A DNA stretch of 9,175 nucleotides from Clostridia bacterium (GTDB taxonomy: Bacteria > Bacillota > Clostridia > Oscillospirales > CAG-272), in contig JAKSVJ010000031.1 of NCBI GenBank assembly GCA_024408015.1, forward strand, positions 1-9,175, in the 5' to 3' direction. Both the position numbers and the translations under genes were made by a program. The notes beneath the pieces are model-generated. The model did not search any database, was not told the DNA's origin, and was given only the letters and a program-made list of their open reading frames with translations. This document shows, piece after piece, positions 1 through 6,664 of the stretch (positions are counted from its first letter, which is position 1; each line of letters starts with the position of its first letter).

Positions 1-1480
1 TTTCACCTTTCTTCAATCTTGCAAGTGCACCATACTGCCAAAGAATTGGAGCAGCATCAGAAAGTGTGCCTTTTAGTCTATTGTGACGGCACATAAGAGC
101 ACGATAACAAAGTTCAAGTCTATCATTAAAGATGTCCCAGAATTTTTCTTGGTTGCCACCTGAACTAAGCGCTATATCAACAAGGTTTAGTGTTACAACA
201 CCTTGGTTAAATCTACCATAATATTTTGGCTTTCCATTTTCATCAACATAAGGAGTCAAGAAACTACGGCAGCCCATACATGTATAGCAGTGACCTTCAC
301 CGTTCTTGTCAACTTTGAGTTCCAACATTTTCTTTTCTGAAATATAATCTGGAACCATGCGACGAGCTGTACATTTTGCAGCAAGTTTTGTCAAATAGAA
401 ATATGGTGAATCGTCATGAATGTTTTGTTCTTCCAAAACATAGATTAGCTTAGGGAATGCTGGTGTGATATAAACTCCAGCCTCATTCTTAACACCGATA
501 TAACGCTGATTGAGCATTTCTTCGATGATGATAGCAAGGTCTTTCTTTTCTTGTTCATTCTTAGCTTCGCCAAGGTACATGAATACTGTTACAAATGGAG
601 CTTGTCCATTTGTTGTAAGAAGAGTTACAACTTGATATTGAATTGTTTGAACGCCTCGGCTAACTTCTTCACGTACTCTTGTTTCTACCATGGAATCAAA
701 CTTTTCGTTTGTTACTGTAACACCAGCATCATCTAGTTCTGCCTTCAGTAGTCTACGGATCTTATCTCTGCTCACTTGAACGAATGGTGCCAAGTGTGTC
801 AATGATATACTCTGACCGCCGTATTGGTTACTTGCTACTTGAGCAATAATCTGTGTTGCAATGTTACAAGCGGTTGAAAAACTATGTGGACGCTCAATCA
901 TTGTACCTGAAATAACAGTTCCGTTTTGAAGCATGTCTTCAAGGTTAACAAGGTCACAGTTGTGCATATGTTGAGCATAGTAGTCAGCATCATGGAAATG
1001 GATGATACCTTCTTTATGAGCCTTAACAACATCCTCAGGAAGAAGGATACGTTCAGTGATATCACGGCTAACTTCACCAGCCATGTAGTCACGTTGTACA
1101 CTGTTAACAGCTGGATTCTTATTTGAGTTTTCTTGCTTAGCTTCTTCGTTGCAGCACTCAATCAAACTGAGGATCTTATCGTCAGTTGTATTTGACTTAC
1201 GAACAAGTGCTCTTGTATAACGATATGTGATATATTTTTTTGCTACTTCATATGCTCCATGAGCCATGATCTGTGACTCAACTAAATCCTGAATTTCTTC
1301 TACACTTGGAGCTCGATTCATACGTATGCAACTAAGCTCAACTGCATCTGCAATACGACGAATTTGAAGAGTTGTCATTCTTGCCTCTTCTTCAACAGCC
1401 TCGTTTGCCTTTGTTATAGCTGCAATGATTTTTTCTAGCGTAAATTCTACTTCTGACCCATTCCTTTTAATGACTTTCAT
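1..1480 (-). CDS. nrdD: Anaerobic (class III) ribonucleoside-triphosphate reductase, C-terminus cut by window start
   Basis: NrdD reduces ribonucleoside triphosphates to deoxy forms under anaerobiosis, using a glycyl radical installed by the activase NrdG. The frame is open from the ATG at 1480 to the window edge: 493 codons, against about 700 in the family. Residues 1-90 form an ATP-cone allosteric domain (starts MKVIKRNGSEVEF). The catalytic domain follows. Visible family landmarks are the active-site Cys175 in HNCDLVN (same number as in E. coli NrdD) and the second Cys404 in CMGCRSFL. The zinc-binding Cys4 site and the C-terminal glycyl-radical loop would lie beyond position 1 and cannot be checked. 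The start is supported by AGGGGTG about 5 nt upstream. A consensus promoter overlapped by NrdR boxes lies about 85 bp upstream, implying repression by NrdR when dATP/ATP is high. An nrdG partner is not in view. The identification is firm; only completeness is unknown. Confidence 0.96.
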   Translation of the reverse strand, partial: MKVIKRNGSEVEFTLEKIIAAITKANEAVEEEARMTTLQIRRIADAVELSCIRMNRAPSVEEIQDLVESQIMAHGAYEVAKKYITYRYTRALVRKSNTTDDKILSLIECCNEEAKQENSNKNPAVNSVQRDYMAGEVSRDITERILLPEDVVKAHKEGIIHFHDADYYAQHMHNCDLVNLEDMLQNGTVISGTMIERPHSFSTACNIATQIIAQVASNQYGGQSISLTHLAPFVQVSRDKIRRLLKAELDDAGVTVTNEKFDSMVETRVREEVSRGVQTIQYQVVTLLTTNGQAPFVTVFMYLGEAKNEQEKKDLAIIIEEMLNQRYIGVKNEAGVYITPAFPKLIYVLEEQNIHDDSPYFYLTKLAAKCTARRMVPDYISEKKMLELKVDKNGEGHCYTCMGCRSFLTPYVDENGKPKYYGRFNQGVVTLNLVDIALSSGGNQEKFWDIFNDRLELCYRALMCRHNRLKGTLSDAAPILWQYGALARLKKGE

Positions 1481-1564
1481 GCTACTCACCCCTAAATATA
1501 GATAACGATAATCTATTCACAATAAACCGAAAATTTATAGAATAACTATTTAAAACGTGGTGAC

Positions 1565-1594
1565 ATTATAAATCAATATATTGTGTATCGTCAA
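1565..1594 (-). promoter_or_regulatory. sigma-A promoter P1 for nrdD
   Basis: On the minus strand, TTGACG (1594-1589) is separated by 18 bp from a perfect TATAAT (1570-1565); TTATAA with a 17-bp spacer is the alternative register. The predicted start is near 1558, giving a leader of about 78 nt before the nrdD ATG, in which I see no riboswitch. The spacer is almost filled by an NrdR-type box, so repressor binding would block RNA polymerase directly. Confidence 0.8.
1571..1586 (-). promoter_or_regulatory. NrdR box, proximal, at P1
   Basis: Minus-strand ACACAATATATTGATT matches the published NrdR box (acaCwAtATaTwGtgt) at 14 of 16 positions. It sits between the -35 and -10 elements of P1. NrdR is the ATP-cone/zinc-ribbon repressor of ribonucleotide reductase genes. 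The gene context (nrdD directly downstream) makes the assignment strong. Confidence 0.82.
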
Positions 1595-1603
1595 TCGTCA
1601 AAA

Positions 1604-1619
1604 CCACCAAATATTGTGT
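1604..1619 (-). promoter_or_regulatory. NrdR box, distal, at P1
   Basis: Minus-strand ACACAATATTTGGTGG matches the NrdR consensus at 13 of 16 positions; the upstream half-site ACACAATAT is intact. It begins 33 bp from the start of the proximal box. That is about three helical turns, the same-face pairing known for NrdR sites. Confidence 0.7.
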
Positions 1620-1730
1620 CTTATTTTCTACACATCAATATTATCTAGCTGTCACCTGCATTTTTAGACTTTACAAAAATCAAATTATTACCATTTTTTA
1701 TTTTATACAATTGTATTTATTCTGTAGAGT

Positions 1731-1765
1731 CAAAAAAACAACACCAGGATTACTAACCTTGGTGT
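1731..1765 (-). terminator. Intrinsic terminator directly at the start point of P2
   Basis: Minus-strand hairpin: arms ACACCAAGG (1765-1757) and CCTGGTGT (1748-1741) form 8 base pairs with one bulged A and an 8-nt loop. TG and seven T follow (1738-1732). The hairpin begins at the base where transcription from P2 is expected to start, so P2 RNA should end after about 35 nt. It could also stop read-through from dxs. Read on the plus strand the T-run is only four, so the minus strand is the functional direction. Confidence 0.75.
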
Positions 1766-1771
1766 GCTTTT

Positions 1772-1800
1772 ATTATAAGTCAATATATAGTGTATGTCAA
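1772..1800 (-). promoter_or_regulatory. Perfect sigma-A promoter P2, upstream copy of the nrdD promoter
   Basis: On the minus strand, TTGACA (1800-1795), a 17-bp spacer and TATAAT (1777-1772) match the sigma-A consensus at every position. The core and spacer are clearly related to P1: ATTATAA-purine-TCAATATAT-W-GTGTAT on the plus strand at both places. The region therefore looks duplicated. The next element downstream is a terminator, not a gene. Confidence 0.8.
1778..1793 (-). promoter_or_regulatory. NrdR box, proximal, at P2
   Basis: Minus-strand ACACTATATATTGACT matches the NrdR consensus at 14 of 16 positions. It lies inside the P2 spacer, as the proximal box does in P1. Confidence 0.78.
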
Positions 1801-1810
1801 GTGACTTTTA

Positions 1811-1826
1811 TCACAATATATAGTAT
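1811..1826 (-). promoter_or_regulatory. NrdR box, distal, at P2
   Basis: Minus-strand ATACTATATATTGTGA matches the NrdR consensus at 14 of 16 positions. It starts 33 bp from the proximal P2 box, exactly the spacing seen at P1. Confidence 0.75.
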
Positions 1827-1863
1827 TTTTTGTTTTTTTCGTTTTTCTGGCAAAATAACCAAA

Positions 1864-1891
1864 AACAATGTTATACATGTGTATAATTGTT
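1864..1891 (-). terminator. AT-rich inverted repeat, possible dxs terminator
   Basis: Arms AACAATTATACA and TGTATAACATTGTT (minus strand) pair over about 12 bases with one bulged C and a 2-base centre. A short T-run follows on the minus strand. It lies about 55 bases after the dxs stop, where a terminator is expected. The stem has almost no G-C pairs and the loop is very tight, so it would be weak. A protein-binding operator is an equally fair reading. Apart from this repeat and the NrdR/promoter elements, I see no gene in 1481-1946. Confidence 0.35.
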
Positions 1892-1946
1892 GATTTTGTA
1901 AGCTCTATCAAGCAAAATAGACCGGACAAATGACCGTCCCAAAGCA

Positions 1947-3749
1947 TTATTTTTTGAGTATAATTTTAGAAACACTGTCTTTATCAAATCCAAGGACTCT
2001 ATCAAGATTTTTATAGTCTCCATGAGGCACAAAATCATTGATTGCATATAGTTCCACATTGCCAAAATTCGAAGCAATTTTTTCTCCAATTCCTCCGTTT
2101 TCCATGCCCTCTTCGAACACTATTATTCGACTAGACCCTGATATTAATTTTTGGATATAATCAACATCTAATGGCAAAATTTTAACCAGCTTAACTACTT
2201 TAACATTATCGAATTGCTTACTAGCTTCAATTACGGCATTTGTTATTCTTCCATAAGTTATTATAGAAATTTCTTTAGTTTCATCTGTTGTATATTTAAT
2301 ATCATCATTTCCACAATCTAGATTATCGCAAATAATTTCTTTTCCCTTTGGATAACGAATAGCATATGCACCTTCGCCACTGATAGCTTCATGAAGAGAT
2401 TTTCTTAGTTCATCATAGGTACTCGGAGAGTATATATTAATATTAGGTACACAAGAGAGCATGGCCACATCAAATACACCATGATGAGTAACACCACCTT
2501 GTGGAACAAGTCCTGCCCTATCAAGTGCAAAAATCACATGTGCTTTTTGAAGTGATACATCGTGAATAACTTGGTCGAAAATTCTTTGTGAGAATGTAGA
2601 ATAAACCGCGAAAACCGGAATATAACCACTTAATGCAAGACCTGCACTAAATGTAGCTCCGTGCTCTTCTGCTATTCCAACATCAAAGAATCTATCCGGA
2701 TACTTCTTAGCAAATTCAGTTAGCCCTGTTCCATCACGCATCGCTGCTGTTATTGCGCATATCTTATCATTCTCCTCAGCTTCTTTGACAAGAGCATTTC
2801 CAAATTCTTGCGAGAATCCTCCGCTAGAAGAATTTAGACCATTCTCCAATTCAAACGGACTAACAGAATGATATTGATCCGGTCTCTCTTCTGCTTTACT
2901 GTATCCTTTTCCTTTTTTTGTTGTTATATGAATAATACATGAAGTTGATCTACGTTTGGCTTCAGTGAATACTTCCTCAAGTCTACTTTCGTTATTACCA
3001 TCGACAGTTCCCATGTAGTTTATTCCCAAACTATCAAAGACGGTATTACCTACTGCAAAACGTTTTGCTATATCTTTAATCTTCTTAAGTACAATAGCAA
3101 GTCCTTTACCTACTAGCGGAATTTTTGCAAGAACTCTTTCTGTGCCTCGTTTAAAGTCATAATATTTTCTACTCGATCTTACTCTAGAAAAATGGTTGGA
3201 CAAACCGCCAACGTTCTTTGATATTGACATTTCATTGTCATTCAAAACGATAACTAATTTTATATTCTTACTGGATGCACAAGCGTCCAATGCTTCGAAT
3301 GTCATTCCGTTTGTAAAAGAACCGTCACCAATAACCACAACAACATAGTTGTCATTACTTTGCAATCTGTTGGCTTCTGCTTTGCCCAAAGCGATAGACA
3401 ATGCTGTACCACTATGGCCAGCAGTAACAAAATCGTAATTACTCTCTTCCCTATTTGTAAAACCAGACAAACCATTGAACTGTCTTAATGTAGAAAACTC
3501 ACTATATCTACCGGTCAATAGTTTATGCGTGTAAGCTTGATGTCCAACATCAAAAATCAAAGTGTCATTTGGGAAATCAAATACTCTATGCAAAGCAATA
3601 GTTGCTTCCACAAGGCCCAAATTTGATGCTAAATGGCCACCATTTTTAGACACTGTATTTATTATTGTTTGTCTAATTTCATCAGAAAGCTGACCAATTT
3701 GTTTTTGATCTAAACTTTTGAGCTTTTCCTTATTAATAATATCAAGCAT
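1947..3749 (-). CDS. dxs: 1-deoxy-D-xylulose-5-phosphate synthase
   Basis: DXS condenses pyruvate and glyceraldehyde 3-phosphate, with thiamine diphosphate, into DXP. This is the first step of the MEP isoprenoid pathway and a branch to thiamine and pyridoxal. The 600-residue product is slightly short for the family (about 620). It shows GGHLASNLG with His39, the thiamine-diphosphate site GDGSFTNG (141-148) through NDNEMSIS (170-177), HSVSPFE (294-300), the catalytic Glu in GIAEEH (358-363), and DRAGLV...THHGVFD (410-427). The usual GADG after DRAGLV is PQGG here, a variation I believe occurs in clostridial relatives. The start at 3749 is preferred over an in-frame ATG at 3788. AAGGAGGG stands 5 nt before it, and the consensus promoter places 3788 upstream of the transcript start. 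The gene is transcribed alone, divergent from the peptidase, with nrdD 466 bases downstream behind its own promoter. Confidence 0.96.
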   Translation of the reverse strand: MLDIINKEKLKSLDQKQIGQLSDEIRQTIINTVSKNGGHLASNLGLVEATIALHRVFDFPNDTLIFDVGHQAYTHKLLTGRYSEFSTLRQFNGLSGFTNREESNYDFVTAGHSGTALSIALGKAEANRLQSNDNYVVVVIGDGSFTNGMTFEALDACASSKNIKLVIVLNDNEMSISKNVGGLSNHFSRVRSSRKYYDFKRGTERVLAKIPLVGKGLAIVLKKIKDIAKRFAVGNTVFDSLGINYMGTVDGNNESRLEEVFTEAKRRSTSCIIHITTKKGKGYSKAEERPDQYHSVSPFELENGLNSSSGGFSQEFGNALVKEAEENDKICAITAAMRDGTGLTEFAKKYPDRFFDVGIAEEHGATFSAGLALSGYIPVFAVYSTFSQRIFDQVIHDVSLQKAHVIFALDRAGLVPQGGVTHHGVFDVAMLSCVPNINIYSPSTYDELRKSLHEAISGEGAYAIRYPKGKEIICDNLDCGNDDIKYTTDETKEISIITYGRITNAVIEASKQFDNVKVVKLVKILPLDVDYIQKLISGSSRIIVFEEGMENGGIGEKIASNFGNVELYAINDFVPHGDYKNLDRVLGFDKDSVSKIILKK

Positions 3750-3778
3750 GATTTCCCTCCTTCTTCGTAGTTGTGTTG

Positions 3779-3807
3779 ATTTTAGCACGTAAAGATTTTA
3801 ATGTCAA
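3779..3807 (-). promoter_or_regulatory. sigma-A promoter of dxs
   Basis: Minus-strand TTGACA (3807-3802), 17-bp spacer, TAAAAT (3784-3779). The predicted transcript start near 3772 gives a leader of about 22 nt containing the AAGGAGGG ribosome binding site. This fixes the dxs start at 3749. Confidence 0.85.
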
Positions 3808-3871
3808 CTTTTTAATGAGGACATCGCACAATGCAAGTTCGTTGTTTTTTTTACACGATTCACTAAACACC

Positions 3872-3900
3872 TTGACATGTATAATTAAAAGTAGTAAGGT
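3872..3900 (+). promoter_or_regulatory. Probable promoter of the M28 peptidase gene
   Basis: A perfect TTGACA at 3872-3877 is followed after 17 bp by TAAGGT (3895-3900), a weak -10. A perfect TATAAT also lies at 3880-3885 but has no good -35 at the right distance. The general layout (TTGACA, TATAAT inside the spacer, AGT, TAA) resembles the promoter at 5264-5292. The exact -10 is uncertain. Confidence 0.5.
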
Positions 3901-3934
3901 AGATGCATCACAACCTAAGAGAGGTAATTAAATA

Positions 3935-5188
3935 ATGAAAATAAGCGGAAAAAGAATGTATTCAATGCTTAAGAGCCTTAACTTTGAAAGATTATCAACT
4001 TTCGAAGGAGAAGCTAAGGGCGCTGAAGTAATTTGCAACGAAATCAAATCATTGGGAATTGAACCAGTTGTTGAAGCTTTCAATGCACCAAGATATGAAA
4101 TAAAAACAGCAAAATTCGAAGTGCTTGAACCAAAGTACAAAGAGTATACTGTTACAGGTTATGGTTTTTCTGGAAACGCAGCTAAAGATGGTATCGAAGC
4201 TGAGTGTATCTATGTTGAGAACATGGACGATGTATGGCTCGCTCAAGCTAAGGGTAAAATTGTAATACTCAATGGTGGTATTGGTGATACTACTTTCAAG
4301 AAACTTATCGATGCCGGAGTTGTAGGCGTTGTTTGTCCTGCAGGTCAATACTTTGATCATCCAAGTGAAATGGACCTTGATGAGAGAATGCTTAGACCAA
4401 GACATACAGCAAATGGTGTTCTCCCCGCAGTATGCATGAGAATCAAAGATGTATATAGTCTCGTTAACTCCAAACCAAAGAAAGTTAGACTCACACTTGA
4501 ACAAACTGAAGGTGAAGCTGCATCACACAACGTTATTGCAGAAATCAAAGGAACAGAGTATCCAGACGAGGTTGTTGTATACACAGCTCATTACGACACA
4601 GTTGTATTCAGCCATGGTATGTTTGATAACGGTTCAGGTACAGTTATGATAATGGAAATGCTTAGATACTATGTAGCAAATCCACCAAAGAGAACAATAA
4701 AATTCATTTGGACTGGTTCAGAAGAGCGCGGACTTCTCGGAAGCAAAGCTTATGTTGCTGCTCACGAAGACGAACTCAATAAAATTCGTCTTTGCATTAA
4801 TATAGATATGGTAGGAACAGCACTCGGACATGATGACTATAGAGTAACTGGTGAAGAGTCTCTTGTTAATGCTATTACATATTTATATAAGGAATTAGGA
4901 TATCCAATGAGTGTTCGTCAAGACATTTATTCTTCAGATGCTATTCCTTTCGCAGACAAAGGTATTCCTGGAATCAACGTTATAAGATCATGTCCTAACG
5001 GTGGCTCTCAAATCCATTGTAGAAGAGATATCATTGATATAATGAGTGCTGAAGCTTTGGAAAACACATGTAATTTCCTTGCAATCATGTCAGACAAATT
5101 TATTAATGCTGCCATTTTCCCAATAGATAAAAAGATACCAGATAACATAGTTGATAAAGTTGATCGCTATCTATTAAAAAAGAAATGA
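3935..5188 (+). CDS. Cytoplasmic M28-family zinc metallopeptidase with PA-like insert
   Basis: The 417-residue protein belongs to the M28 (aminopeptidase Y / PA-domain) class, which uses two zinc ions to remove N-terminal amino acids. The metal and catalytic residues are all recognisable by position in the family: His219 in TAHYDTV, bridging Asp231 in FDNGSG, catalytic Glu263 and ligand Glu264 in GSEERGLLGS, Asp291 in NIDMVG, and His361 near the end of the catalytic domain (QIHCRRD). Residues ~80-195 lie before the catalytic domain and look like a PA-type insert (KGKIVILNGG, GVVGVVCPAG). There is no signal peptide or membrane segment, so a cytoplasmic role in peptide recycling is inferred. 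The substrate is not determined and an aminoacylase- or dipeptidase-like activity cannot be excluded. AGAGAGG about 10 nt upstream supports the start. The gene stands alone: divergent from dxs, and closed by a strong terminator. Confidence 0.88.
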   Translation: MKISGKRMYSMLKSLNFERLSTFEGEAKGAEVICNEIKSLGIEPVVEAFNAPRYEIKTAKFEVLEPKYKEYTVTGYGFSGNAAKDGIEAECIYVENMDDVWLAQAKGKIVILNGGIGDTTFKKLIDAGVVGVVCPAGQYFDHPSEMDLDERMLRPRHTANGVLPAVCMRIKDVYSLVNSKPKKVRLTLEQTEGEAASHNVIAEIKGTEYPDEVVVYTAHYDTVVFSHGMFDNGSGTVMIMEMLRYYVANPPKRTIKFIWTGSEERGLLGSKAYVAAHEDELNKIRLCINIDMVGTALGHDDYRVTGEESLVNAITYLYKELGYPMSVRQDIYSSDAIPFADKGIPGINVIRSCPNGGSQIHCRRDIIDIMSAEALENTCNFLAIMSDKFINAAIFPIDKKIPDNIVDKVDRYLLKKK

Positions 5189-5194
5189 GAATTA

Positions 5195-5226
5195 TCGTGG
5201 AAGGTTAAGCCCTTCCACGATTTTTT
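5195..5226 (+). terminator. Strong intrinsic terminator after the peptidase gene
   Basis: A perfect 10-bp stem (TCGTGGAAGG / CCTTCCACGA) with a 6-nt loop is followed by six T at 5221-5226. It starts 6 bases after the TGA stop and separates the peptidase from the lipoprotein gene. Confidence 0.93.
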
Positions 5227-5263
5227 GTACATTTACAACAAAATTCGAGATAGTTTTTTTACA

Positions 5264-5292
5264 TTGACAAACTATAATAGAAGTGATAAAAT
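5264..5292 (+). promoter_or_regulatory. sigma-A promoter of the lipoprotein gene
   Basis: TTGACA (5264-5269), 17-bp spacer, TAAAAT (5287-5292), with T/A-rich sequence just upstream that could act as an UP-like element. The predicted start is near 5299, giving a leader of about 75 nt. Confidence 0.85.
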
Positions 5293-5300
5293 ATTCATTA

Positions 5301-5327
5301 AGTAGAAGAGCTAGCTTATCTTCTACT
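5301..5327 (+). promoter_or_regulatory. Stem-loop at the extreme 5' end of the lipoprotein mRNA
   Basis: AGTAGAAGA (5301-5309) and TCTTCTACT (5319-5327) form a perfect 9-bp stem with a 9-nt loop. It begins within about 2 nt of the predicted transcript start. Such 5'-terminal hairpins are known to protect mRNAs from 5'-end-dependent decay. Only four T follow (5331-5334), so it is unlikely to be an efficient terminator. A 14-bp palindrome (GTTTTATATAAAAC, 5330-5343) follows directly. Confidence 0.6.
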
Positions 5328-5374
5328 GTGTTTTATATAAAACAAAAAAATCTAAAAAAGGAGAAATTTTTCCA

Positions 5375-6640
5375 ATGAAAAAAATTTGGGCTATTTTGCT
5401 TGCTGCTATCATGGTTCTTGGTACAGTTGCACTTGTAAGCTGTGGTGGAAACAATGAAACAACAACAGCTGCATCAACAACAGCAGGAACAACAGCTGGC
5501 ACAGATGCTACAACAGCTGCTACACAGGGTACAGCTGCTACAACTGCTGGAACTCAGGGTACTGATGCTACAACAGCTGGTACACAGGCTACAGACGCTA
5601 CAACTGCTGGTACACAGGCTGGAACAGACGCTACTACAGAAGCTACAACAGAAGCTACTACAGAAGCTACAACAACTACAGAAGCTACAACAACAACTCA
5701 GGCTCCTGCTGCTGAAGGTACATACCTTCCAATCTACGCTAGATTTGACTTCGGTACAGATCTCGTAGGTGACGAAACAGGTTACGCTGACCACGAATGG
5801 CTCGTTGAACACCTTGAATATAACAGTGCTTATATCAAGATCGACTACAAACCAGATTCATGGGTAGTATGGGCTAAAGCTTCATACGATCCAGAAAATC
5901 CACCAGAAGCAGCTGCTGACTTCGCTCTCACATTCAATGGTCTCGTTTCATACGAAGACTACTGGGAGGACTATGGTTACTTCCCAGGTTGGGGTTCATG
6001 GGATATGATGCCTTATGACGACAGATATGTTGGCGTAGATGGTAGATGGGGTGGTTACCACCAGTACATGAAGATTCGTCTTATCAACGATTCTACAAAC
6101 AACATGATCGGTTTCGCTTGGTCTAACGCTACATCACCAAGCTTCTTCACAACAACAAGAACATCTAACTTGTACCTCCAGGGCGGTGAAGGTGTTAACA
6201 CATGTGAAAAATCAACAGAATACAAGACATATATCTACGATATCATGCTCTTGAACGCTATGGCATCTGGCCGTTTCGGTTGGGGTTCAACAAACATCAC
6301 ATACAATGGTGAAGCTTACACAGGTGAAACATTTGCTCTCTGCTTCAAGACATTTGAAGAATATAAAGCAGCTCGTGTAGACAAAGAAAATGGTTACATC
6401 AACCAGCTCGGTGGCAACAACTACAACAAGACACGTAGTTTGTCAGAAGAAATGGGCGGTCTCCAGTTCTATCTACTCGGTTACTTCGATTCATGGAAGG
6501 CAAGCCGTGCTAACCCAGATCTTTGTGACTCACGTAACAATATCAAGGCTGGTGCAAAAGTTGAAGTTGACTACATCGTATTCGGTTCAACAATCGAACA
6601 GCTCGAAGGCTACAAGAGCAAACTTGAAGCTAACGGCTAA
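5375..6640 (+). CDS. Surface lipoprotein with Thr/Ala repeat linker and aromatic-rich C-terminal domain, function unknown
   Basis: Residues 1-22 are a lipoprotein signal peptide (MKKIWAILLAAIMVLG, then ALVSC), with Cys23 as the predicted lipidation site. Residues ~28-112 are a low-complexity linker made of Thr, Ala, Gly, Gln, Asp and Glu. It contains four decapeptide repeats (42-81) and then ATTE/TTTTEA runs. Such linkers span or protrude from the thick Gram-positive wall. Residues ~115-421 are rich in Trp, Tyr, Gly and Asp with alternating strand-like segments. They end in VEVDYIVFGSTIEQLEGY, resembling the last strand and tail of jelly-roll modules found near carbohydrate-binding domains in clostridial surface proteins. 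That resemblance is a weak inference; I cannot name a family. Codons are enriched in C-ending forms (CTC, AAC, TTC, ATC, TAC) compared with neighbours. With the near-consensus promoter and AAAGGAG site (~11 nt upstream), this suggests high expression. Confidence 0.88.
   Translation: MKKIWAILLAAIMVLGTVALVSCGGNNETTTAASTTAGTTAGTDATTAATQGTAATTAGTQGTDATTAGTQATDATTAGTQAGTDATTEATTEATTEATTTTEATTTTQAPAAEGTYLPIYARFDFGTDLVGDETGYADHEWLVEHLEYNSAYIKIDYKPDSWVVWAKASYDPENPPEAAADFALTFNGLVSYEDYWEDYGYFPGWGSWDMMPYDDRYVGVDGRWGGYHQYMKIRLINDSTNNMIGFAWSNATSPSFFTTTRTSNLYLQGGEGVNTCEKSTEYKTYIYDIMLLNAMASGRFGWGSTNITYNGEAYTGETFALCFKTFEEYKAARVDKENGYINQLGGNNYNKTRSLSEEMGGLQFYLLGYFDSWKASRANPDLCDSRNNIKAGAKVEVDYIVFGSTIEQLEGYKSKLEANG
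5498..5701 (+). repeat. Coding repeats in the lipoprotein linker
   Basis: Four tandem 30-base units at 5498-5617 encode GTDATTAATQ, GTAATTAGTQ, GTDATTAGTQ and ATDATTAGTQ. The stretch at 5633-5701 encodes ATTE-type 4-residue repeats grading into TTTTEATTTTQ. The units differ at synonymous sites, so this is diverged rather than freshly expanded. The number of copies could vary between strains. Confidence 0.85.
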
Positions 6641-6664
6641 TTATTAATAACAATTAATAATAAC

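Noticed and set aside
898..1161. Minus-strand 87-codon open frame inside nrdD
   Set aside because: Out-of-frame shadow of NrdD; the nrdD frame continues unbroken and contains the active-site Cys in this stretch.
1711..1893. Small plus-strand open frame across the nrdD control region
   Set aside because: It runs through the promoter, NrdR boxes and terminator, has no ribosome binding site, and encodes a low-complexity hydrophobic/aromatic string.
3747..3788. Longer dxs start at 3788, adding 13 residues
   Set aside because: The codon lies inside the spacer of the dxs promoter, upstream of the expected transcript start, and the extra residues (rich in Arg) match no DXS N-terminus. The 3749 start has AAGGAGGG at ideal spacing.
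4049..4504. Minus-strand 151-codon open frame opposite the peptidase gene
   Set aside because: The plus-strand frame carries the complete M28 active site; the antisense product has no recognisable features and no ribosome binding site.
5498..5701. CRISPR-like repeat array
   Set aside because: Repeats are in-frame coding units without unique spacers and end within the reading frame.
5442..5768. Plus-strand Gln/Leu-rich open frame inside the lipoprotein gene
   Set aside because: Out-of-frame reading of the same ACA/GCT repeats; no independent start signals.
5474..5812. Minus-strand open frame coding a Cys/Ser-rich product
   Set aside because: It is the antisense of the Thr/Ala repeat linker; its composition is fully explained by the repeats and it has no ribosome binding site.
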